From positions 682,001 to 746,000 of the forward strand of contig NZ_VWOX01000002.1 of the NCBI RefSeq assembly GCF_008629675.1: 64,000 nt of DNA, read 5' to 3'. The notes beneath the pieces were generated by a model, which worked only from the letters and a program-made list of their open reading frames with translations, did no database searches and was not told the origin of the DNA. Below, piece by piece: positions 8,884-17,519 of this stretch. This DNA is from Roseiconus nitratireducens. Its GTDB lineage: Bacteria > Planctomycetota > Planctomycetia > Pirellulales > Pirellulaceae. Numbering within the stretch: position 1 is the first letter of the stretch; every line of letters begins with the position of its first letter. Position numbers and translations under genes: made by a program.

Positions 8884-10041
8884 TCACTGACGCACCGGAT
8901 CACTGGTTCGGCTGAGTGCCCGTTCACCGCGTTCCCATGTCGCCGTTTGGCGGTCGAGCATGCCACGCATCAGCCCCAAGCCCATGGCGACCTGACTGAT
9001 GCCGAAATAAAACATCACCGCACCGACTGCTGTCTGCCGAAGCGGTGCTAGCTTCCAGGCGGCTAGCATCACGACGCCAACCAGCAACTGCGCGATAAAG
9101 AGCACCTGGTACACTGGGGCGTCGTTCAGCAATGCCGCGTTACTAAGTAATAACGCGGCGAACAGCAAGGGCGATCCCCACCTGAGTAGCTTGTGCGACA
9201 GGAACTGTAGCCAGAGGACGGGTTGGTTCCAGCGTGGCACCATGCCGCGTTTGAGCAACTGCACGGCGCCCGCTGCGATCCGTACCCGACGCGAGAATTC
9301 CTGTCTTGCCGACGGCGTGCCGCTTTCAGTCGCCTTGGCAGCGCTCTCATAGACGACGCGGCGACGGGATCGCATCACATGCATCGAGACGGCGAAGTCG
9401 TCGAGGATGGTGTTGGCTGGCAGCGAGGGAATCAGTTCACGACGAACGATGTACATGCCACCGTCTACGCCCATCACGCTGGCTAGTCGTGACTCGGCGC
9501 CCTGGATGCGACGTTCGAACCAGTAGTAAAGCTGTTCGCCAGCGCCAAACTCTTGACCGCTGTCGACCAGCCGCACCTCGCCGGTGACTGCTCCGACAGC
9601 GTCCATCGCCAGGTGGTCGACCAACCGCCGCACGGCGCTGGAAGCGAACATCACGTTGGCATCGGAAAACAATATCAGCGGGTGCTTAGCCGAACCGACA
9701 AGTCGGTTCATCGCCGATGCTTTGCCCGCGCGCGTGCCCAGGTCGACCAGATGAACACGCTCGTCCTCCAAGCTTCGGACAAGATCGGCGGTGCCGTCGG
9801 TGCTGCCGTCATCAGCGATCACCAGCTCGATCAAGTCGCTGGGGTAGTCCAGGGAGCGAAAATTCTCGACTTTCGCCGCGATCACGCCAGCCTCGTTGTG
9901 CGCCGGCACCAGTACACTGACCGCGGGCAACTCGTCAGACGCCTGCTCGACACGTCCGGCACCAATGATCACGGCAACCGCCGGATAGATCGCGTACGTG
10001 TAGACCAACAGAGCAAAAGCGATCCAGAAAATGAACTCCAC
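8884..10041 (-). CDS. Membrane glycosyltransferase family 2 (copy 1 of a tandem pair)
   Basis: The protein has 385 residues and a GT-A catalytic domain between membrane segments. A helix at 4-27 precedes VSVLVPAHNEAGVI, the DDGSTDGT nucleotide-sugar motif (77-84), FSDANVMF (the metal-binding DXD equivalent), and VDGGMYIVRRE with ILDDFAVSMHV. At least two more hydrophobic segments follow at the C-terminus. I place the start at GTG 10041, two bases after the TGA of the upstream GT2; an upstream in-frame start at 10167 would overlap that gene by more than 120 bases and add an unlikely N-terminus. The architecture resembles processive or poly-sugar GT2 enzymes such as IcaA/BcsA-like transferases, although the QxxRW motif is not clear. 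It acts at the inner membrane. Confidence 0.88.
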   Translation of the reverse strand: MEFIFWIAFALLVYTYAIYPAVAVIIGAGRVEQASDELPAVSVLVPAHNEAGVIAAKVENFRSLDYPSDLIELVIADDGSTDGTADLVRSLEDERVHLVDLGTRAGKASAMNRLVGSAKHPLILFSDANVMFASSAVRRLVDHLAMDAVGAVTGEVRLVDSGQEFGAGEQLYYWFERRIQGAESRLASVMGVDGGMYIVRRELIPSLPANTILDDFAVSMHVMRSRRRVVYESAAKATESGTPSARQEFSRRVRIAAGAVQLLKRGMVPRWNQPVLWLQFLSHKLLRWGSPLLFAALLLSNAALLNDAPVYQVLFIAQLLVGVVMLAAWKLAPLRQTAVGAVMFYFGISQVAMGLGLMRGMLDRQTATWERGERALSRTSDPVRQ

Positions 10042-10043
10042 GA

Positions 10044-11240
10044 TCAACGCTGGGGCTTCCAAGTTCCGATAGTGCGGCCCGATGCCAGTAGCCCAAGTCC
10101 TACCGCAGCGGCGGCGTTGACCAGCAACACATAGTAAGCGATGTAGATCAGGCGAATGGTGCGACAAGGCGGGAACCAGTACAGCGCTGCCACCCCATAG
10201 CCGGCCAATTGCAACAGCAAGATCAACGAGAACAGGTGGGAATTGCTACTCCCTGTCGTTTCCTGCATCGCCGCGACAGCTGAGCTGACCAGCATCAGTG
10301 CTAAGAAGACGGGGCTGAGCCACCGCAGCACCTTGTGGCCTATAAGCTCAAAGGCGAACCACCCGACGCGGAATGGATTGAATGCCTGGGGCACTTTCGT
10401 CACTGCCCGCAGGCTGCGGTTGACGATCCGGTACTTGCGACGGAACTCGCCGCCAAAATCGGGCGCGGCGTCTTCGAAACAGATTGCTTCCGGGTCAAAA
10501 ATGCCCCGGAAGCCCTTTACCACAACCTTCAGCGGAATCAGAAAGTCGTTGATGTCCTCGGGGGCAAGCGGCTCGAACAATTCCTTACGCAGTGCATAAA
10601 TCGCACCGTCGGCGCCGACGACGCTGCCGAGCCGGCTTTCCCACGCCTTCAGCTTCAGTTCCAGGCTCCAGTAGACGTTCTCCGAATCGGCAGAGGCACC
10701 TTGGTCGACGTGGTCATACTGCTGGCTGCCGACGGTGTACCCGACCTCAGGATTGTCAAAGTGGCGTACAAGCATCCGCAGCGCGTCGGGCCGGAACATC
10801 GAATTCGCATCGGTGAAAACCAGCACCTGACCACTGGCAGTGGGGCAGAACCGCGTCAGTCCCGCTGACTTGCCCAAACGCTGTTCTTGACGACAGAGGC
10901 GGACGTTCCGGTCGGCGTACTCCAGGACAATCTCGTCCGTACCGTCATCGGAAGCATCGGAGATAACCATCACCTCCAATTGGTCACGCGGATAATCCAG
11001 CGCCATCGCATTCTCAAGCTTTTCGCGGATCACCCCCGCTTCATTGAACGCGCTGATCACCAGCGTCACCGAAGGCACGGCCACACCAGTGCGCAGCGGA
11101 CACCTCAGCCGCGACAGCAAATACAGCAGCGGCGGATAAATCAGATGCGGAAAGCAAAACGCCACCGCAGAGAGGATGAAAAGGGTTGTCAAACTAGAGA
11201 AGGGAAAGTGAGTGAGTGAGACGGCAGTCCGCGGTCCCAC
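10044..11240 (-). CDS. Membrane glycosyltransferase family 2 (copy 2 of a tandem pair)
   Basis: The protein has 398 residues and is a diverged paralogue of its downstream neighbour. An N-terminal helix (TLFILSAVAFCFPHLIYPPLL) precedes VTLVISAFNEAGVI, ISDASDDGTDE and FTDANSMF, then VVGADGAIYALRKELF and the catalytic-region INDFLIPLKVV. C-terminal membrane helices follow. The predicted start is GTG 11240, with no clear Shine-Dalgarno site; an internal TTG just before the first helix is an alternative. The stop is 2 bases before the start of copy 1, so the pair is one transcriptional unit. Upstream is a 540-base gap, so a promoter for this subunit may lie there. Confidence 0.87.
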   Translation of the reverse strand: MGPRTAVSLTHFPFSSLTTLFILSAVAFCFPHLIYPPLLYLLSRLRCPLRTGVAVPSVTLVISAFNEAGVIREKLENAMALDYPRDQLEVMVISDASDDGTDEIVLEYADRNVRLCRQEQRLGKSAGLTRFCPTASGQVLVFTDANSMFRPDALRMLVRHFDNPEVGYTVGSQQYDHVDQGASADSENVYWSLELKLKAWESRLGSVVGADGAIYALRKELFEPLAPEDINDFLIPLKVVVKGFRGIFDPEAICFEDAAPDFGGEFRRKYRIVNRSLRAVTKVPQAFNPFRVGWFAFELIGHKVLRWLSPVFLALMLVSSAVAAMQETTGSSNSHLFSLILLLQLAGYGVAALYWFPPCRTIRLIYIAYYVLLVNAAAAVGLGLLASGRTIGTWKPQR

Positions 11241-11780
11241 GTTATTGCTTCTTAATCATTTACGAAACGGCAACTCGCGTCTTGGTGTAACAAAAACTGT
11301 TTAGATTCCAAATCGAAACACCGAATGGATTTCTGCGAACCTGCTAAGCTGGACAGCGCAACTCTGGGCTAATCCGAACCCGACGGGTAAACAAGGAAAC
11401 GACTTGCAGCAAAACCCCTCACTCACCCTTCGGGTTAAAAACAAGCAACTTTCGGTGAAAAGCGACGCTGTCCATTTAGTGATTTCGTTGTTGTTGCAAA
11501 TACCGTTCTTAAATCAAGCATTTTGCTCGTTCCAGCCGCCAGGAAAACATCCGGGCGTACCTGTTGCCACGGCGTGATTCGCTAGCGGCGAGCGTCGGCC
11601 GTCTTATCATTGAGCCGATTATAATGCCGGATCGCCACCCATAATCTGTGAAGCGATAACGTGATCACCGTTGGTCAGCGACTTTACGACATTATTTCGA
11701 ACAACCGGTCCCCACCAGTCTCGTCGGAAATGAATTCACAAGGCATCACATTCTATCGCTTCTGTCAGCCGATCGCGAAA
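11241..11780. other. Intergenic region with a candidate MITE-like element
   Basis: This 540-base stretch separates the GT2 pair from the second CapK-like ligase. No convincing gene is seen in it. Positions 11344-11479 match the ends of the dispersed element described at 36,888 and 54,089. The rest looks AT-richer than the flanking genes and could hold the promoter for the minus-strand GT2 genes, but I see no clear -35/-10 pair. Confidence 0.5.
11344..11479. repeat. Candidate MITE-like element, divergent copy
   Basis: The 136-bp stretch begins CTAAGCTGGACAGCG and ends with a sequence whose reverse complement is CTAAATGGACAGCG, so the ends are inverted repeats. The first 30 bases also align with the left end of the copy at 54,089 (shared GACAGCG, then C/A-ACT-T/C-TGGG, then TAA-CCG). 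The interior contains two small hairpins of the form ACCC...GGGT. Size and ends agree with the other copies; the interior does not, so this is an old or related element. Confidence 0.5.
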
Positions 11781-13085
11781 TCAAGAAACGCCGTCATCAA
11801 TCGACGACACAAAATCTCTCTTTTTGCGACCTTGGGACCGCAAATTGCAGCTTTCGCGAATCTCTACATCGACATCTTTTCCATAGTAAGCCTCGCATTC
11901 CCCCAACAACAAAACTCTTGTTTCGGACGAGACCTTCTCTTCGATGTCGAGTCGAAGTACACCTGCTTGCTCCTGCACTCCCTGATAGTTCAAAACTAGA
12001 TCATGCTTTCGCGCTAGATTCTTGAAAACGTAGTAAAGCGTTAGACTGGGAAAGGAACGGCTCTTACCGACAATGCGCTTTCCGATCCGGCCTGTAACCT
12101 CGCGAATCACGGGATGTGCGCGGCCGCAGGCACACTTCATTTCGCGGTCAAGCACAATCGAATCGCCAAGTCGGTAACGAATGATCGGAAACGAACGAGA
12201 CACCAGGTTCGTGACCAGAATCTCGCCGTTCTCTACCTCCACAATGCAGGTTTCCATGTTCACGTGCATCGAGCCTTCTGGACATTCGAAGGCAATGATT
12301 CCCGACTCGGCAGCGCCGTACTCACTCACAATTCTTCTCCCAAACGCCTGAACTGCCTCCTGCTGATACCTTTCGAAGATTTTCTCAGACGTGCCCCGAA
12401 TAAGTTTTAAATTGGTCAGTGGCTCGATACGCGGGTTTCTATTAATCGCCTTTGCGATTTCGTAAATCATCGACGAATAGCCGCCAAGATAAACTGCATG
12501 CCTCAGCTTACCGGCAAATGATGCGATTTCGTCGTCATCATACGAGAACATTCGAAAACGGTTCTGAAGCGCATCGAGTGCCCGCGTTTTAAGCCGCTGC
12601 GATGGAGAAAAATTGAATCCCCATAGATATCCATTGCGCTCCCATGGACGGACACCATGCCATTCATACCCACGCATCACTGACGCATTGTGCCAAGCAT
12701 CCCAATCTGCGTTACGGTAGAAGACAAGCGGATTTCCAGTACTCCCTGATGTCTCGGAATAAAAAAGCCTTTCTCCACCATCCCTAATCTGCAACCTGTC
12801 TCGCTCACTAAGAATTTCATTCTTTTCAAGAATAGGAAGGCTTGCCAGATCATCAAGCGTCTTAATTTGCTGTGGTTCCAGGCCGGAATCATCAAATTTA
12901 ACCCTATAAAATACGCTGTGCTCATACGCGTTCTGAACAATTTCCCGCAGAAGCGACTCCTGCCATTCTCGCAATTTTTCCAAACTCCACCATTGGCTCT
13001 CGAGCAAAAAAGCACGATGTGAAGGAATTTGGCGATTGCGAATGGCGACGCCCGCACGGAAGATTGCTTGATGAAAATTTATCAC
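11781..13085 (-). CDS. CapK/PaaK-like AMP-forming ligase family protein (second copy)
   Basis: The protein has 434 residues. Unlike the copy at 1777 it keeps an intact P-loop, SETSGSTGNPL, at 110-120. It also has YGAAESGIIAFEC near 250 (adenylate-binding region), ILVTNLVSRSFPIIRYRLGD and CACGRAHPVIREVTGRIGKR. Together these are the full set expected of phenylacetate-CoA ligase/CapK relatives (usual length 400-450). The start is GTG 13085, in a 4-base GTGA overlap with the glycosyltransferase gene upstream. The coding sequence looks AT-richer than its neighbours by eye, which fits acquisition as a variable capsule-type gene. The substrate is unknown; activation of an acyl group for sugar modification is the usual suggestion. 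Confidence 0.85.
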   Translation of the reverse strand: MINFHQAIFRAGVAIRNRQIPSHRAFLLESQWWSLEKLREWQESLLREIVQNAYEHSVFYRVKFDDSGLEPQQIKTLDDLASLPILEKNEILSERDRLQIRDGGERLFYSETSGSTGNPLVFYRNADWDAWHNASVMRGYEWHGVRPWERNGYLWGFNFSPSQRLKTRALDALQNRFRMFSYDDDEIASFAGKLRHAVYLGGYSSMIYEIAKAINRNPRIEPLTNLKLIRGTSEKIFERYQQEAVQAFGRRIVSEYGAAESGIIAFECPEGSMHVNMETCIVEVENGEILVTNLVSRSFPIIRYRLGDSIVLDREMKCACGRAHPVIREVTGRIGKRIVGKSRSFPSLTLYYVFKNLARKHDLVLNYQGVQEQAGVLRLDIEEKVSSETRVLLLGECEAYYGKDVDVEIRESCNLRSQGRKKRDFVSSIDDGVS

Positions 13086-14176
13086 AAGCGAAGTTCCGAG
13101 CTGGTGACGAGCGGCGCACCCTCCTCGACGGAGACTTCAAGACCAACGCGCTGGAGGAGCTCATGACGTACGCGATCCCAGCGTAAAGTGCGTTCGCCAC
13201 ATGCATGCTGAGCCTCCTGCATGAGTCGCGATTGCGCATCCTGACACCGGCGAACGGCGTCAGAGATCTCCGCCGCGGAATTCCGAGTGAAGATTGCTCC
13301 CTTAGGAAATGCTTCCCTCAGGCAGCGCCAATCGGAAACAATGACCGGGGTAGACTGATAAATTGCTTCCCATGCTCCACGTAGCATCGTGTGGTCTTGA
13401 GTAGTGAGGGTCATGACCGCATCCGCCTGCTTTAGTAGCGCGCCATATTCCGTATCCGATAGATATCCGGTCAAGGCAACGTTGGCAGGGTATGAAACAT
13501 TCGCATGACTGCGAAGCTTTGCAGGGTTGCCGGTTACAAAGAAGCGTATGTCTTTAACAAGTGCAGCCGCTTCGAACATTTCCTGAACAGGCTCATCGTA
13601 GTTGAATGAACAAACGACCGCGACATTGAACGATTTTGGTAGCTGCATGTCGATTTGCTGGTCAAAGATAACCGGTACATCGCGGACGATTGTTGCGTGC
13701 CCGCCATTGGATTCGACAAGTTCCGCCAAATGTTCGTTCGTAACTAGGTTGGTTGCGGCTTGGCGTCCTAGCCAGTGCTGAAGCCATTGGAACTTCCGCC
13801 ACCGTGGATTTTTATAAGCTCCGGTGTGACAGTCGAGCGCAAAGGAAGCGCCCGAGATCCATTTCCACAGCACTGCCGGAAGGGCAGCGAACAGCGGTGG
13901 CGACATCACGAACACCGCCCGCGGACGCTCGCGGAGCAAGATCCACAACGTCATCAGGAACTGCCCGGCATACTTGAAGGGTACGGTCGCTGGATGGCTG
14001 CCGAGCCAACCGAGATACACCATGTACGACTTCCCCCCCAGCTCCCGTGCCGTATGATCGCTTCGGCTACAAGACTCCGCCCACGAGATATAAACGATCC
14101 GCCGCTGTGCAGTGCTTTTCGATTCCGCCGAGGTCACAGGTCTGGTTTCTGCTTCGGTCACTAATGATTCGGTCAT
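13082..14176 (-). CDS. Glycosyltransferase (GT4-like, GT-B fold)
   Basis: The protein has 364 residues. After about 28 variable N-terminal residues there is RIVYISWAESCSRSDHTARELGG, then a hydrophobic stretch (MTLWILLRERPRAVFVMSPPLFAALPAVLW), DCHTGAY, and NLVTNEHLAELVE. The C-terminal donor domain has VAVVCSFNYDEPV, YLSDTEYGALLKQADAVMTLT and a STPVIVSDWRCLREAF stretch. The canonical EGxPxxxxE motif is replaced by AWEAIYQSTPVIVSD, so it is a diverged member. ATG 14176 opens it; the stop overlaps the following ligase gene by 4 bases. It likely transfers a sugar onto the polyprenyl-linked repeat unit. Confidence 0.8.
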   Translation of the reverse strand: MTESLVTEAETRPVTSAESKSTAQRRIVYISWAESCSRSDHTARELGGKSYMVYLGWLGSHPATVPFKYAGQFLMTLWILLRERPRAVFVMSPPLFAALPAVLWKWISGASFALDCHTGAYKNPRWRKFQWLQHWLGRQAATNLVTNEHLAELVESNGGHATIVRDVPVIFDQQIDMQLPKSFNVAVVCSFNYDEPVQEMFEAAALVKDIRFFVTGNPAKLRSHANVSYPANVALTGYLSDTEYGALLKQADAVMTLTTQDHTMLRGAWEAIYQSTPVIVSDWRCLREAFPKGAIFTRNSAAEISDAVRRCQDAQSRLMQEAQHACGERTLRWDRVRHELLQRVGLEVSVEEGAPLVTSSELRL

Positions 14177-14241
14177 GAGAGCTTAGTGAAGGGCTTGACG
14201 TACAGCGAGCACAGAGTTCCAAAATATCCGCCTGCCCGGTA

Positions 14242-15561
14242 TCAGTGCGTCGGTACGAAATCGCTTTTCGGCAAGCTTTCTTCCCCGGCGACCAAATCTC
14301 GCCGCAAATCAATCACCTGGCCCTGAAACCGGTCCAAATCGCCGAACCGTTCGACCGCTCCAGTCGCTACGATCAGCAACTCCGATTCGTCGAGCATCTG
14401 CTGCGCGTCGTCGCAAAGCAGTCTGGCTAGGTGTGGAAGTTGCTCGTCGATGTAGTGACGATTCGCGCCTACGAGCGCCGTGACACGCACATCGGGGTCG
14501 AAAATAAGCAACTCGTAGCCCTCGCCAAGCAGTGTCTGCGCAAGGATCACCTGGGGACTCTCCCGCAGGTCGTCGGTACCGGCCTTGAAGCTGAGCCCCA
14601 CCAGGCCTATTCGACGGGCGCCATTTTCCCGCACCAGCTTCAGCGCCCGCTGTAGGTGCGTCTGGTTTGACGCCAGGATTCCTTGCATCACTTCACAGCG
14701 TTGACCTTGTTGCTCTGCGTGTCGGACGAGTGCCCGCACGTCTTTGGGAAGACAGGAACCACCGAAAGCGAATCCCGGGCGAAGGTACGCTTTGGAAACA
14801 TTTAGTTGTGTGTCTTCACAGACAATTCGCATCACTTCCTGGCCATCGGTACCAAATGCCTTGGCCAGTGCCCCGATTTCGTTGGCAAAGGAGATCTTTA
14901 ACGCATGATAAGCGTTGCTGGTGTACTTCACCATCGCCGCGGCCCGCGTCGAGGTGACGATCTTTTGGCAGTCGAGATCACTGTACAGCCCCATCGCCGT
15001 CGCAGCGGCCGCGTCCGAGTTCGCCCCGACCAGCACAAACGGAGGCTGGTCATAATCGCGAATCGCCGTCGTCTCCCGGAGAAATTCGGGATTGTTGCAG
15101 AGCTGAATCCGTTCGCCGACCGCAGCCCCCGTCGCTTCTTCCAGTGCCGGTTGCAGCACGTCTTCCAACACGCCGGGGAGAAGGGTCGAACGGACGACGA
15201 TGGTGTAAGGATTTACCGAAGCCTGCAGGCAGCGACCGAGCTGTTCGATTACCCGGAGCACCGTCTGATAATTCACACTGCCATCATCGGCCGATGGCGT
15301 CCCGACCGCGACCAAAGCGAGTTCGGATTCTGCGACCGCTTCTGCGATATCCGTCGTCCCCCGCAGCCGACCTGCATCGACCTGAGATCGAAGTAGATCC
15401 TCCAGCCCCGGCTCGAAGACCGGGGAGATGCCTGCGTTGATTGAATCCACCTTCCGCGGATCAATATCAACTCCGATCACCTGATTGCCATCACGAGCCA
15501 AACACGTCGCTGTGACGCAGCCGACGTAGCCCATTCCCACTACCGCAATACGCATCCTCAT
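14242..15561 (-). CDS. GDP-mannose 6-dehydrogenase / UDP-glucose 6-dehydrogenase family
   Basis: The protein has 439 residues and three typical domains. The NAD-binding GMGYVG loop is at 9-14, followed by VIGVDIDP. NNPEFLRETTAIRDYDQPPFVLVG and the active-site GFAFGGSCLPKDVRAL (nucleophile about Cys270) are closest to GDP-mannose dehydrogenases of the AlgD type. RIGLVGLSFKAGTDDLRESPQV opens the C-terminal nucleotide-binding domain. It oxidises an NDP-hexose twice to an NDP-hexuronate, so the polymer should contain a uronic acid. Two polysaccharide-lyase-like genes directly upstream fit that idea. Substrate choice (GDP-Man or UDP-Glc) is not settled by sequence alone. ATG 15561 or the ATG two codons later can start it. 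Confidence 0.9.
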   Translation of the reverse strand: MRMRIAVVGMGYVGCVTATCLARDGNQVIGVDIDPRKVDSINAGISPVFEPGLEDLLRSQVDAGRLRGTTDIAEAVAESELALVAVGTPSADDGSVNYQTVLRVIEQLGRCLQASVNPYTIVVRSTLLPGVLEDVLQPALEEATGAAVGERIQLCNNPEFLRETTAIRDYDQPPFVLVGANSDAAAATAMGLYSDLDCQKIVTSTRAAAMVKYTSNAYHALKISFANEIGALAKAFGTDGQEVMRIVCEDTQLNVSKAYLRPGFAFGGSCLPKDVRALVRHAEQQGQRCEVMQGILASNQTHLQRALKLVRENGARRIGLVGLSFKAGTDDLRESPQVILAQTLLGEGYELLIFDPDVRVTALVGANRHYIDEQLPHLARLLCDDAQQMLDESELLIVATGAVERFGDLDRFQGQVIDLRRDLVAGEESLPKSDFVPTH

Positions 15562-15634
15562 TCAGCTCCAAAAACTAAAAACAACCAAAACGCGGCGAGA
15601 CGCGAAACACAAACAATTTCGCTGCCTTTCAAAA

Positions 15635-15648
15635 TCGCCACTCGCCAC
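15635..15648. repeat. Two heptamer units adjoining a stop codon
   Basis: Two perfect TCGCCAC units lie directly behind the TGA stop (15649-15651 on the plus strand) of the minus-strand gene at 15,649. On the minus strand this reads TGA-GTGGCGA-GTGGCGA. It is the same heptamer, in the same position relative to a stop codon, as in the 33-unit array at 21,001. Confidence 0.85.
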
Positions 15649-17508
15649 TCACTTCACCTCCACAAGCATTTCCGCGTCGACCTTTCCGTCGACCACCTCC
15701 GGACGAATCTTCACTGTACCGATAGTCCACTGCGTCCCGCGACGGTCGTCCTCACGCTCGCTTGGATCCCAGACGATTTCGCGGTAGGGACTCAGCACGG
15801 TGATGCGAACTCTCGAGTTCTCAATCACATTGGCTTCGATTTTTGGCTTTTCGTGCAGACCAAAGTTGCTTTCTGTATCGAGTCCTCGCGCCAGCTCGAC
15901 ACGGTCGTTTATACGTACAGTCTCCTGATGCGGATCGATCACGACGGTTCGTTCAGCCAGAGGCGTGATCACGCCCAGCAACTTTTCAAAACGAGTCGTG
16001 GCGGTAACCACGCCATTTTCCTCGGAATAATGCGTGAGCGTCTCCGGTCGATGCCACGGCTTGTCTGGGTCGACCACATCCGCGGCCGAGTAGGCACGCT
16101 TATTATTCGGTTGCGACGGCATCGCACCACCGTACTTATCACCCCAGTACGAAGAACCTTGATTCTTGGAGCGTGGTTCAAGCGGATCCCAAACGCGAAG
16201 CTGGGTATACGCCGTCGCAGCAACCGACTTATACTGAGTCGAAAGCGGGAGCACTGGATTACCTCCTTTAGAGATCACCAGTTGCGATGAATCTTGTTCG
16301 TATCGCCCACGGTCCCAGTGGCGAGCAAAGAAAAGGAAGTTTGTGGAGGACCGTTCCCATGATGTCCTCACGAACACGCAATTTGCACCCGCCTGATACC
16401 CATGCAATTCCAGTTTCAGTTCACTCGGTGATAAGGGAGCGACACGCAGGTCGCCCAGCAACAGTCTCGGTATCAGCCCATTGGTGCCATCTAGCCTTCC
16501 AAATTCTTCCAACAGCCACTGGGCCAGTGCTGCTGACTCTTTGCCATTCGTCCCCGTACAGTATTCCAACGCCATTTTCCCGTATCTTCCCGGTCCTGGC
16601 TGGATCCAAAGTCGGGATTTCGCTATGTCGTAGGGCAGAAGCTCGAAAAAAGTTGTGCGGTCAAAGAGTGACTCGCCCGTCGCTGTTTCCCAAGCGCGAA
16701 GCACGATGGGACCACCAAGGGCTGCGTACATGCTTTCATAGCCTGTATACATGGCAGCGTGATTTCCAGCGTGCCAGCTTCCTCCACTATTCACCGCCAA
16801 TGTTGTCAGCACATCCAAAGCACCGTTATAAACCTTGAACCGTCCGTAATCCTGGTCGAGTAGATCCTTGCGCTTCGCGATTGCCCAGTCGTTGTCCAGT
16901 GCCAGCGCCGCAACCACTTTCCACGAACCAAGATACCCCCACTCTGTTGACCAGTAATACTGCGCTGAATCAAGGCCCTGATCCAACTGATCCAGAATTA
17001 CTTTCTGAGCCTGCTCGCGTTCTTGGATGGACATCAGTCCATATAGCCAGTCGTACATCAAAATAGACTGTAGCTGATTTGCGCGATCTTCCATGCCTGG
17101 CCACATACCGATTCTCCAGCCCAGCAAAGCCTCCACCGCCTCTCTGCCCTTCGTTTGGTCGCCCCAGACGAGATAACAGAACGCCTTGTCCGTGGCGTTG
17201 TTACTAGATCGGACAGTTGCAACATCAGCGGCGTATAGCGGATCCCTCAGCTTCTCCCGCAGCGCGAAAAGCGACTCATTCGTCACCAGAATACGGGGGT
17301 GGTCGGAGCTAAACACCGTGTCTCTGGGCGGGTCCGTAAGTCCACTCCATTGCTCGCCATTGGGTAGCGTGATAGGAATCGTGGAGCTGTGTGCCGGCGC
17401 ATTACCTGTTGCAGAATTCGGTTGATCCTGTGGCTTATAGGGTTCGAACTGCCACAGCATCAAAACTGCAGCAACCCCGACCCCTGTTAAAGCAAAAATT
17501 TTGATCAT
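15649..17508 (-). CDS. Membrane-anchored or secreted polysaccharide-lyase-like protein
   Basis: The protein has 619 residues. A hydrophobic N-terminal segment (residues 4-21, IFALTGVGVAAVLMLWQF) is a signal anchor or signal peptide. The next ~300 residues look like the alpha-toroid of heparinase or alginate-lyase-type enzymes, with SILMYDWLYGLMS and GSWHAGNHAAMYTGYESMYAALGG. A C-terminal beta-rich part has YSEENGVVTATTRFEKL and TVVIDPHQETVRINDRVE. No exact family can be named from these. ATG 17508 is chosen because the in-frame ATG at 17547 would overlap the upstream gene by 28 bases. It sits between a uronate-forming dehydrogenase and a heparinase-like gene, which suggests trimming or release of the uronic acid polymer outside the cytoplasm. 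Confidence 0.65.
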   Translation of the reverse strand: MIKIFALTGVGVAAVLMLWQFEPYKPQDQPNSATGNAPAHSSTIPITLPNGEQWSGLTDPPRDTVFSSDHPRILVTNESLFALREKLRDPLYAADVATVRSSNNATDKAFCYLVWGDQTKGREAVEALLGWRIGMWPGMEDRANQLQSILMYDWLYGLMSIQEREQAQKVILDQLDQGLDSAQYYWSTEWGYLGSWKVVAALALDNDWAIAKRKDLLDQDYGRFKVYNGALDVLTTLAVNSGGSWHAGNHAAMYTGYESMYAALGGPIVLRAWETATGESLFDRTTFFELLPYDIAKSRLWIQPGPGRYGKMALEYCTGTNGKESAALAQWLLEEFGRLDGTNGLIPRLLLGDLRVAPLSPSELKLELHGYQAGANCVFVRTSWERSSTNFLFFARHWDRGRYEQDSSQLVISKGGNPVLPLSTQYKSVAATAYTQLRVWDPLEPRSKNQGSSYWGDKYGGAMPSQPNNKRAYSAADVVDPDKPWHRPETLTHYSEENGVVTATTRFEKLLGVITPLAERTVVIDPHQETVRINDRVELARGLDTESNFGLHEKPKIEANVIENSRVRITVLSPYREIVWDPSEREDDRRGTQWTIGTVKIRPEVVDGKVDAEMLVEVK

Positions 17509-17519
17509 GGTTCTTGATC

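Noticed and set aside
8702..8887. Minus-strand 61-codon frame between the GT2 and methyltransferase genes
   Set aside because: Short, overlaps the GT2 stop, with no motif or ribosome site.
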